From Anaerolineae bacterium (GTDB lineage Bacteria > Chloroflexota > Anaerolineae > B4-G1), in contig JADHWW010000010.1 of the NCBI GenBank assembly GCA_016783285.1, positions 1 to 35,278 on the forward strand: DNA of 35,278 bases, in the 5' to 3' direction. A program made the translations under genes and the position numbers. Shown piece by piece: positions 7,709-14,570 of the stretch. The first letter of the stretch is position 1, and each line of letters begins with the position of its first letter. Below the pieces are notes generated by a model. It had not been told where the DNA came from, searched no databases, and saw only the letters and a list, made by a program, of their open reading frames with translations.

Positions 7709-10016
7709 CCATTGTTCATTGATTCGTTGTTCATTCGCCCATTTGTCATTGGTCATTTTGTCGTTGATCGTTCTTGTCTTTCTGGTGTTGGGCGTCGTCT
7801 ACAGCCTGGCCACTCCTATCCTGGAGGCCTCCGACGAGTTCAAGCATTACCCGTACACCCAGTATGTCCAGACCCACCACGATCTGCCTGTGCTTGACCC
7901 GGAGACCTGCCTGGCGTCGCCGGATGACTGCCCCTGGCTGCAGGACGGCGGGCAGCCCCCCGCCTACTACGCGCTGATGGCGGCCGCCACCTCTTGGATA
8001 GACACATCCGACATCCACGAGGTGCGTTGGATGAACTGGCACGCCTTCATCGGCAACCCGACCCAGGTCTGCAACAAGAACCTGGTCGTCCACCTCCCAG
8101 AGCAGGAGCGATTCCCCTGGCGCGGTTCTGTGTTGGCGATCCATATCATTCGTTTCCTTACCCTGGGGCTGGGAGCGGGGACGGTTCTGCTGACCTATTT
8201 ACTGGCCCGCGACCTGTTCCCCGGCCGGCCCGGCCTACCGCTGATCGCGGCTGCTCTTACCGCCTTCAACCCGATGTTTCTCTTCGTCAACAGTGCCGCC
8301 AACAACGACGCGCTGGCGGCCTTCGTCGGCTGCCTCAACCTGCTCCTGTTCGTACGGTTGGCGCGCGACGGCCTGCAGGGGCCGCTGCCCTTCTGGCGCT
8401 ACGGCCTGGTGGGGCTGACTGTCGGGCTTTTCCTCCTGACCAAGTTGAGTGGGCTAGGTGCGCTGATCTTGCTTGCCTGCCTCCTGACCTGGCTCAGTTA
8501 TCGCCGCCGCAGCCTCCGCCCGCTGTTGGTAGGCCTGCCTATCATCGCAGGAGTCGCCGCGCTGCTCTCGGGCTGGTGGTTCTTACGCAACTGGCAACTG
8601 TACGGCGACCCGACCGGGCTGAACGTTTTCGTCGCTATCCAGGGGCAGCGGGCGGGAGCGCCCACGCTCCGCGACTGGATGGATGAGTTCGTCACCTTCC
8701 GTTGGACCTACTGGGGGCTGTTTGGCGCGGTGGACGTGATGGCTCCCGGCTGGGTCTACACCTTCTTCGACCTCCTGTCGCTGGTCGGGTTGGCCGGGCT
8801 CGTCGTCTGGGCCATACGGCGTAGACAGGAAGGCTCCCCCGTCGCTCCTCACGCAACACGCAATACGCAACACGCGCTGTGGTGGATCCCGGCGCTCTGG
8901 GCAGGCATTCTCTTCATGTCCATACTACGCTGGACCTGGATCTACTTCTCGTTTCAGGGCCGCCTGCTCTTCCCCGACATCGCGGGTGTCAGCACGCTGT
9001 TGATGGTGGGCTTGCAGCAATGGGTCCCGCGCCGCTACCGTCCCGCGCTGGGGCTGGGACTTGGTCTGATCCTCCTGGTCATCGCTTGCCTCATCCCCTT
9101 CATCTCCATCATCCCTGCCTACGTCCGCCCCGAGCCACTCGCCCTGTCCGACGTGCCTGCCGAGGCCCGCGTCGAACCGGTGGACGTGGGCGGCGGAGCC
9201 CGCGTCGTGGGCTGGGAACTGGAGCCACAGACGGTGCAGGCGGGCGACCTTTCCACCCATATTGAGGTTGTGGTATATTGGGAAGCGGTCGCCCCCGATG
9301 GGAAGGATCATATCAGTTTCGCCCGCCTCCTGGGGCGCGGTCACCGGCTGGTGGGGCAGATCAACCGCTACCCGGCCTGCGGGATGGTGCCCACCAGCCT
9401 GTGGGAACCCGGCCAGGTCTGGCGCGACCCCTACAAGGTGCCGGTCGCGGATGATGCGCTGGCCCCCAGCCGCCTGCGGGTCGAGGTAGGGCTGTACGAT
9501 CCTGAGGCAGGCGAGACGCTGGGTGCGGTTCGCGTGGGGGAGGCCAAACTAGCCCCGCCAGAGGCCGCGCCCCCGGTGGCCTACCCGCTGGCGGTGGATC
9601 TGGCCGATGGGATAGCCCTGCGGGGCTACGACCTCTCGCCAGCGGGCGGGGAAACACTGCCCCTACAGCAGGCGGTGGGCGCTACGCCGGGGGAGGTGAT
9701 CACGCTGACCCTCTACTGGGAGGCGCGGGAGGCGCCCTCGGCCGACTATCAGGTCTTCGTCCATCTGCTTGGCGACGGGCCGGAGCCGGTGGCGCAGGGG
9801 GACGGGCCGCCGCTGATGGGCGACTATCCGACGATGATGTGGGCCCCCGGCGAGGTAGTAGCCGACCCGCACCCTGTCGCGCTGCCGGCGGACCTTCCGC
9901 CGGGGCGGTACCGGCTGCTGGTGGGGATGTACGACCTGGAGACACTGGAGCGGCTGGCGCGGCTGGATGGGGCGGGGGCCAGCGTTGAAATTCCCGCTGG
10001 TGTAGAGGTCCGCTGA
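7611..10016 (+). CDS. GT39/DUF2142-like membrane protein with two C-terminal beta modules; N-terminus repeat-derived
   Basis: Paralogue of the gene at 4995, sharing ILEASDEFKHY after helix 1, PPAYYALM, CNKNLVVHLPEQERFPWRG, FNPMFLFVNSAANND and LTKLSG. Two copies of the beta module form the C-terminal ~280 residues (DYQVFVHLL, YPTMMWAPGE, VGMYDLET). From the ATG at 7611 it is 801 residues. The first ~33 residues are a translation of a ~135-bp dispersed element (7572-7708) that occurs inverted at 23360-23493, so this start may be spurious or newly acquired. No good Shine-Dalgarno precedes the ATG. Several in-frame TTG codons just before the first membrane helix (about 7724-7766) are alternatives. 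A 7-bp microrepeat (8851-8878) encodes HATRNTQHA in a loop. The gap to the preceding gene is about 90 bp. Confidence 0.8.
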   Translation: MYADKDKKPVRTRFIRVYPCAICACFGKSLSSHHCSLIRCSFAHLSLVILSLIVLVFLVLGVVYSLATPILEASDEFKHYPYTQYVQTHHDLPVLDPETCLASPDDCPWLQDGGQPPAYYALMAAATSWIDTSDIHEVRWMNWHAFIGNPTQVCNKNLVVHLPEQERFPWRGSVLAIHIIRFLTLGLGAGTVLLTYLLARDLFPGRPGLPLIAAALTAFNPMFLFVNSAANNDALAAFVGCLNLLLFVRLARDGLQGPLPFWRYGLVGLTVGLFLLTKLSGLGALILLACLLTWLSYRRRSLRPLLVGLPIIAGVAALLSGWWFLRNWQLYGDPTGLNVFVAIQGQRAGAPTLRDWMDEFVTFRWTYWGLFGAVDVMAPGWVYTFFDLLSLVGLAGLVVWAIRRRQEGSPVAPHATRNTQHALWWIPALWAGILFMSILRWTWIYFSFQGRLLFPDIAGVSTLLMVGLQQWVPRRYRPALGLGLGLILLVIACLIPFISIIPAYVRPEPLALSDVPAEARVEPVDVGGGARVVGWELEPQTVQAGDLSTHIEVVVYWEAVAPDGKDHISFARLLGRGHRLVGQINRYPACGMVPTSLWEPGQVWRDPYKVPVADDALAPSRLRVEVGLYDPEAGETLGAVRVGEAKLAPPEAAPPVAYPLAVDLADGIALRGYDLSPAGGETLPLQQAVGATPGEVITLTLYWEAREAPSADYQVFVHLLGDGPEPVAQGDGPPLMGDYPTMMWAPGEVVADPHPVALPADLPPGRYRLLVGMYDLETLERLARLDGAGASVEIPAGVEVR
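8851..8878 (+). repeat. 7-bp tandem microrepeat in the fourth glycosyltransferase-like gene
   Basis: ACGCAAC, ACGCAAT, ACGCAAC, ACGCGCT in tandem, encoding HATRNTQHAL in a loop between membrane helices. Confidence 0.85.
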
Positions 10017-10164
10017 GCGACCTGTTCAGAATCCCGTGGCGCCTTCCACAGGGCTCCGAGCAAGGAGACTTGTGATGATTGCTAATCTGTGCTACCATAA
10101 TCTCTGCGGAAGCAAATGCACGAAAGATAGCACAGAAGAGAGGCACCTATGTTGAGGGCGATTT

Positions 10165-10191
10165 TTAACGCAGAGACGCAGAGGCGCAGAG
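10165..10191. repeat. CGCAGAG-type dispersed repeat, copy 1
   Basis: TTAACGCAGAGACGCAGAGG followed by CGCAGAG, identical over 27 bp to 24228-24254 and preceded in both by GAGGGYGATTYT. It lies about 40 bp before the O-antigen ligase-like gene. The rest of the 10017-10230 gap contains no gene that I recognise. Confidence 0.75.
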
Positions 10192-10230
10192 ATTCTTGAG
10201 CGGCGCTTCAGTATTTGAAGACATCGGTAT

Positions 10231-11718
10231 ATGTCCTCCCAAGACCTACTCCACCGCATCTTTACCTCCCGCCACCGCTGGCTGACGGTGCTGGCGACGG
10301 TGGCGCTGTGCGCAGCGCTGGCAGCGGCAGCCGGCTACCTGCTGGCGGAGTTCGGCCCCCTCATCGCTGGGGCGGGGCTGGCGGCTCTGTTCCTCGGCCT
10401 GTGGATGCTGCGCGACATCGAGGTGGCCTACTGGGCCGTCATTGGTGTAGTCTGCCTGCTTCCCTTTGCCTCCTTCCCCTTCAATATCGGCTTCACCCCC
10501 ACCTTCCTCGACGCTGCACTGGGGGCGTTATTTCTCGTCTGGGCGCTCCAGATCGCTACCGGCGGCCAGCAGGAATTCGCCGGCACGCCGCTGGGGTTGC
10601 CTGTCGCCGTCTTCGCGCTCCTCGCGGTGGGGTCCTTTGTCTTCGGGTTGGCCCATGCCCCGCTGACCTCCTACGTCCTGCGCCACTTCGCGGAAGTGCT
10701 GCTTAGCGTAACATTGTTGTTCCTCGTCGTCAACACCGTGCGCGACGTGGGGCGGCTACAGCGTGTCGTGCGCGTGCTGATCCTGTGCGCCTTCGCTGCA
10801 GCCGTTCTGGGCGTTGTCCTATACGTCGTCGCCGACCAAATTTCCGACGACCTGGTCATTCGTACCCTCTCCGCGCTGGGGCGGCTGGGCTACCCCGCCG
10901 GGCCAGGAGTCCTGCGCTACATCCGCGACGACCCCGAACTGCCGATGCGGGCTACCTCCACCTCAGTAGACCCAAACGTGCTGGGTAGCCTGCTCAACCT
11001 GACACTGTGCATCGGTGTGCCACAACTGTTCGCTCAGTGTTCTCTCATCCGCCGCCGCCACCTGGTGCCGATACTGGGCGTGATGGCGCTCTGCCTGGGG
11101 CTGACCATGAGCCGTGGTTCGCTGGTGGGGGTGGGAGCCGCGCTGGCCGTCGTCGCCACTCTGCGTTACCGTAAACTGTGGCCGCTCCTGCTCGTGGCGC
11201 TGGTGCTCATGCTCGTCCTGCCCCAGACCCAGGACCTCGTCGCGCACTTCGTGGCGGGGTTGCGCGGGGAGGACCTGGCGACCCAGATGCGCTTCGGGGA
11301 GTACAAGGACGCGCTGATACTCATCAGACGCTACCCCTGGCTCGGCGTTGGCTTCGCCGGCTCGCCCGACATTGATACCTACATCGGCGTCGCCAACGTC
11401 TATCTGCTCATCGCCGAGGAGATGGGGTTGGTGGGGCTGGCCAGTTTCATCGTCGTGATGACTGTCCTCTTCGCCCGCTTTTGGCGCACCCGTGCCCTGG
11501 CGGCCGCCGACCCGGAACTGGAACCGCTGTGGTGGGGGCTGCACGCCGGTATTGTCGGGGCGCTGGGGGGCGGCATCTTCGACCATTACTTCTTCAACCT
11601 AGACTTCCATCACTCTGTCACCCTCTTCTGGCTGGTGGTTGGTCTGGCGACGGCGACGACGGAGCTGATCCGGCGGCGTGCTAGACCTGACAGGTTTTCC
11701 GAAACCTGTCAGGTCTAG
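10231..11718 (+). CDS. O-antigen ligase/polymerase-like membrane protein
   Basis: This 495-residue protein has about 11-12 membrane helices. A periplasmic-type segment (VDPNVLGS) and the conserved C-terminal loop (RFGEYKDALILIRRYPWLGVG, then a NVYLLIAEEMGLVGL helix) match the Wzy_C / O-antigen ligase superfamily. Such proteins ligate or polymerise undecaprenyl-linked glycans at the outer face of the membrane. Its position after four membrane glycosyltransferase-like genes supports a surface-polysaccharide role. The Shine-Dalgarno is weak, so the start is provisional. The last ~13 residues (RPDRFSETCQV region) and the stop codon are encoded by a perfect 17-bp hairpin (11681-11718) that looks like a captured dispersed palindrome; the native C-terminus probably ended elsewhere. 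Confidence 0.82.
   Translation: MSSQDLLHRIFTSRHRWLTVLATVALCAALAAAAGYLLAEFGPLIAGAGLAALFLGLWMLRDIEVAYWAVIGVVCLLPFASFPFNIGFTPTFLDAALGALFLVWALQIATGGQQEFAGTPLGLPVAVFALLAVGSFVFGLAHAPLTSYVLRHFAEVLLSVTLLFLVVNTVRDVGRLQRVVRVLILCAFAAAVLGVVLYVVADQISDDLVIRTLSALGRLGYPAGPGVLRYIRDDPELPMRATSTSVDPNVLGSLLNLTLCIGVPQLFAQCSLIRRRHLVPILGVMALCLGLTMSRGSLVGVGAALAVVATLRYRKLWPLLLVALVLMLVLPQTQDLVAHFVAGLRGEDLATQMRFGEYKDALILIRRYPWLGVGFAGSPDIDTYIGVANVYLLIAEEMGLVGLASFIVVMTVLFARFWRTRALAAADPELEPLWWGLHAGIVGALGGGIFDHYFFNLDFHHSVTLFWLVVGLATATTELIRRRARPDRFSETCQV
11681..11718. repeat. Perfect 17-bp hairpin with TCCG loop at the 3' end of the O-antigen ligase-like gene
   Basis: Arms 11681-11697 (CTAGACCTGACAGGTTT) and 11702-11718 are exact reverse complements around TCCG. 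The gene's stop codon TAG (11716-11718) is the last triplet. There is no T-run after it, so it is not a typical intrinsic terminator, although it could protect the transcript 3' end. Confidence 0.88.
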
Positions 11719-11759
11719 CGGTGATGCAGTTACTGCTGGAAACGAACGAAGGAAGTAAC

Positions 11760-12656
11760 ATGCACAAGTGGTTACATGTCACCGCTGTGGCTCTTTTGTT
11801 AAGCGCGGCGCTGCTAGTCGGGTGTGACCAGGGTGCGACACCCGAATCTACCGGCAAATTGAATATCACGGTGAGCATCGTGCCACAGAAGTACTTCGTG
11901 GAGCGGGTCGGCGGCGAGTACGTGGACGTGAATGTCATGGTGCTGCCCGGGGCCAGCCCGGCGACCTATGAGCCGAGGCCAGAGCAGCTTCAAGACCTGA
12001 GCGATGCAGATGCGTACATGCGCATCAAGGTGCCCTTCGAGAACGCGTGGATGGATCGAATCGCTTCAGCGAATCCAGACATGTTGATCGTGGACACGAC
12101 GGAGGGCATTGAACGGGTGCCGATGGAGGTACACCACCGTCACGGGGAAAAGGAACACGAGCCAGAGAACCCCGACCCGCACATCTGGCTTTCGCCTGAG
12201 TTAGTCAAGGTCCAGTCGCAGACGATCTATGAGGCGCTGGTGGAACTCGACCCCGTGCATCAGGGTGCCTACGAGGCGAATCTGGACGGCTTCATCGCGG
12301 ACATTGACGTATTGGAGACAGACATCCGTGAGACGCTGGAAGGGGTAGAGAGCAGGAGGTTTATAGTCTTCCATCCCGCCTGGGGATACTTCGCCCGCGA
12401 TTTCGGGCTGGAGATGATCCCCATTGAGATCGGCGGGCAGGAGCCCAGCGCGGCGGAGATGGCGGAACTGATCACTGAGGCCCAGAGGGAGCGCATCAAG
12501 GTGATCTTCGCGCAGCCGGAATTCAGCACGAGGGACGCGGAGACCATCGCCAGTGAGATCGGTGGCGAGGTACTGCTCATCAGCCCGCTGGCGCCCGAGT
12601 GGCTGGACAACCTGCGCAACGTCGCTGATACATTCGCGGAGGTGTTTGGTCAATAA
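11760..12656 (+). CDS. ZnuA/TroA-like metal-binding lipoprotein of an ABC transporter
   Basis: The ATG at 11760 follows GAAGGAAG and opens a classic lipoprotein signal peptide (lipobox LLVGC, Cys22); the frame extends upstream to 11721 without support. The 298-residue product has the cluster A-I fold signature: ITVSIVPQKYFVERVGG, a His-rich loop (HHRHGEKEHEPENPDPH) followed by IWLSP, and FHPAWGYFARDFGL. It should capture Zn2+ or Mn2+ outside the membrane for an ABC importer. The first usual His ligand is absent: the motif normally containing His-Thr-Tyr reads SPATYEP (residues 66-72). The acidic ligand near the C-terminus is also altered (ISPLAPEW). No permease or ATPase gene is adjacent, so partners must be encoded elsewhere. 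It may belong to a divergent subfamily with a different metal site. Confidence 0.8.
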   Translation: MHKWLHVTAVALLLSAALLVGCDQGATPESTGKLNITVSIVPQKYFVERVGGEYVDVNVMVLPGASPATYEPRPEQLQDLSDADAYMRIKVPFENAWMDRIASANPDMLIVDTTEGIERVPMEVHHRHGEKEHEPENPDPHIWLSPELVKVQSQTIYEALVELDPVHQGAYEANLDGFIADIDVLETDIRETLEGVESRRFIVFHPAWGYFARDFGLEMIPIEIGGQEPSAAEMAELITEAQRERIKVIFAQPEFSTRDAETIASEIGGEVLLISPLAPEWLDNLRNVADTFAEVFGQ

Positions 12657-12749
12657 CCAGGGGCGGCGTTGGTACTGGTGGACGGGCCGCCAGTGAGCGG
12701 TTGTTCTCCGATGAAGTGTCCTGCCCCCTACCCCCAAAACTGCTCTTCG

Positions 12750-13403
12750 TCAAGTAGAGAGATTGACGCGAGTGACGCCCTGTATCCGCCCCAGCTCACG
12801 AACGAATTCCCCGCTCTTGCCCCTGTCTTTGAGGTTGGTATAGTAAGAGAGCTCAAGCATGTCTTTTTTCTTGAGCGACTTCGCGTTTATGAGCCTGTGC
12901 CGTCTGCAATACTCTTCCAGAGTTGGCAGGTATGGCAATTCCTGCTCCTCGGATAGCGTGAAGGAAAACCGAAGTAGGAACTCTCGTCCCCTTAGATGGG
13001 AGTGGTTCATTCGTGAGAGAATGAGTATACTGGCGCCGATGAATATCGTCCCTGTGATGGCGACCAGGCGCAGACCTACTCCCGCTGCCATGCCTATTGC
13101 CAGAGAAAAGAAGATAAAGACGATATCCTGCATATCCTTAATCGCCGTGCGGAATCGAATGATGGACAGTGCGCCAACGAGGCCAAAGGCACGGGCGAGA
13201 TTGTTCCCGATCACCATGATGATGAGCGCCGTTATCATTGAGAGTGCGGGCAGGGAGTTGACGAATGTGATAGAATAGTTTGGTCCTCTGTGAGTCCAAC
13301 GGTAAAGAAGAGAAACGAGAAGGCCACAGACTAATGCTACACTCATGTCTCCGATAACTTGAATAATGCTGGCTATGGTTTGATAGTCTTGGAATATGTC
13401 CAT
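12750..13403 (-). CDS. DUF4956 membrane protein
   Basis: This 217-residue protein has about four membrane helices in its first 130 residues and the signature AFGLVGALSIIRFRTAIKD followed by IVFIFFSLAIGMA, characteristic of DUF4956. The soluble C-terminal ~80 residues end in an RELGRIQGVTRVNLS segment that looks like a small regulatory or ferredoxin-fold tail. Family members often neighbour polyphosphate polymerase (VTC) or CotH genes, but neither is present here. AAGGA lies about 9 nt before the ATG. The gene is lower in G+C than its neighbours, which may indicate separate ancestry. It converges on the ZnuA-like gene with a 93-bp gap. Molecular function is unknown. Confidence 0.82.
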   Translation of the reverse strand: MDIFQDYQTIASIIQVIGDMSVALVCGLLVSLLYRWTHRGPNYSITFVNSLPALSMITALIIMVIGNNLARAFGLVGALSIIRFRTAIKDMQDIVFIFFSLAIGMAAGVGLRLVAITGTIFIGASILILSRMNHSHLRGREFLLRFSFTLSEEQELPYLPTLEEYCRRHRLINAKSLKKKDMLELSYYTNLKDRGKSGEFVRELGRIQGVTRVNLST

Positions 13404-13904
13404 GGTACAGCGTCCTTGGAAATCTCAGTCATCAGTATATATTAAGGGGGAGACTCCCCGAAGCGTGGAATGGTGTGAGAGAACGCAAGCGTTGAGCGCC
13501 TGGAAAACCCATTCAGCATGAAGCGCACCCTTTGAGCCGGTGTGCCGGCCCCAACACCAATTTACAACATTTCTCACCCCGCTTGGGTTACAACTCCGTT
13601 ACAGTGGAGTTTCACCCCCTGGCGCCACGGGTCGTCGCAGGGGCCAACTCGACGGCGGATGGAGGGTGGGGTAGGCCGGTGGAGACTGAAGAGCGGAAGC
13701 GATTATCAGAGCGGGTATGAAGTCATTATAGACTGGCAAGGGGAACTAGTCAAATCGGTTGGGTGTGAACGCGGCTTGCATATAATTCCGGAGTCGTGGT
13801 AACATGGCGAATATTCGTGTGTCGTTCCGCGTCCCATGCCCAGCGCTGGCCAAAGTCCAGAAGGTGGTGAGAGGCCAGCAGCGATACGTAGAGGAGCAAT
13901 CGAA
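13404..13904. other. Intergenic region between divergent genes, no gene recognised
   Basis: About 500 bases separate the DUF4956 gene (minus) from the molybdenum hydroxylase operon (plus). Short ORFs here have no coding character. I see small inverted repeats: GGGGAG/CTCCCC near 13446-13458, GCCGG-TGTG-CCGGC near 13535-13548 and AACTCC/GGAGTT at about 13592-13611. A plausible sigma-70 promoter lies at 13759-13786. I looked for a molybdenum-cofactor riboswitch and could not support one. Confidence 0.5.
13759..13786 (+). promoter_or_regulatory. Putative sigma-70 promoter of the molybdenum hydroxylase operon
   Basis: TTGGGT (13759-13764), a 16-nt spacer, then a perfect TATAAT (13781-13786). Transcription would begin near 13793 and give a leader of about 110 nt before the ATG at 13905. 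The -35 box is imperfect. Confidence 0.5.
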
Positions 13905-14570
13905 ATGAACGATGAACAAGTCCTGGGGGAGGTTTGGAGCATAGACGCCGGCGCGCCGCTCCAATCGGTGTTCGACAGCCCGGAGTGCCCGCCGCTCCTG
14001 CGCCAGGCGCTCACCGGCGCGATCTCCTGGCAGACCCGGAATGAGACGCCGGTGCGGAGGGTGCTGACGTCGCCGCATGTCGCCCTCCAGTGGGTGGCCG
14101 CGCTCCTGGCACTGGGGGCCACGGCCACCGTGGAGGGGGAGGCGGGGCCGGCAGATGTCCTCCTGGAGGTATTGCTTCAACGTAAGGCAAAGGGGAAGAT
14201 GTCTGCCCTGCGCGTCAGGGTGGGGGGGGCAAGGTGGGGCGAGGCCCACGTAGCCCGCACCCCGGCCGACGAGCCCATCGTCGCGGCGGTCGCCGTGCTG
14301 GAGATGGATGGCGACGTGGTGCGCCAGGCCCGTCTCGCGCTCACCAGCGTCTGGCCGGAGCCGGTGCGCCTGGCCGAAGCGGCCGCCCAACTCGTGGGCG
14401 GGCATCTGGACGAGGAGGGCGTTCGGACAGTTGCGGCGGCCGTGGAAAAGGAGGTCGCGCCCAGGGGAGACTTCCGGGGCAGTGAGGAGTACCGCCGGGC
14501 GATGGCGGGCGTGTTGGCCCGCCGCGCCCTCGAACAGTGCCTGCATCAGGAGGGAGCAAGCGATGAGTAG
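13905..14570 (+). CDS. Molybdenum hydroxylase FAD-subunit homologue, N-terminally truncated
   Basis: The ATG at 13905 has GAGGAG 8 nt upstream; an in-frame ATG at 13836 is less likely. The 221-residue product matches the later part of CoxM/XdhB-type FAD subunits: SWQTRNETPVRRVL corresponds to the end of the FAD-binding domain, and PADEPIVAAVAVLEMDGDVVRQARLAL through DFRGSEEYRRAMAGVLARRAL is the CO-dehydrogenase flavoprotein C-terminal domain. Normal subunits are about 280-300 residues and begin with a domain carrying an AGGTD-type FAD-pyrophosphate motif; that domain is missing. It may therefore not bind FAD, or may be a structural relic. The stop overlaps the next ATG by 8 bp, so it is co-translated with the catalytic subunit. 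Confidence 0.72.
   Translation: MNDEQVLGEVWSIDAGAPLQSVFDSPECPPLLRQALTGAISWQTRNETPVRRVLTSPHVALQWVAALLALGATATVEGEAGPADVLLEVLLQRKAKGKMSALRVRVGGARWGEAHVARTPADEPIVAAVAVLEMDGDVVRQARLALTSVWPEPVRLAEAAAQLVGGHLDEEGVRTVAAAVEKEVAPRGDFRGSEEYRRAMAGVLARRALEQCLHQEGASDE

Noticed and set aside
13404..13904. Molybdenum-cofactor riboswitch ahead of the hydroxylase operon
   Set aside because: Small inverted repeats are present, but I could not match the conserved core of that motif.
14308..14562. N-terminal extension of the hydroxylase upstream to 14308
   Set aside because: This part overlaps the FAD-subunit gene in another frame. The ATG at 14563 has an AGGAGG and starts at the expected family position.
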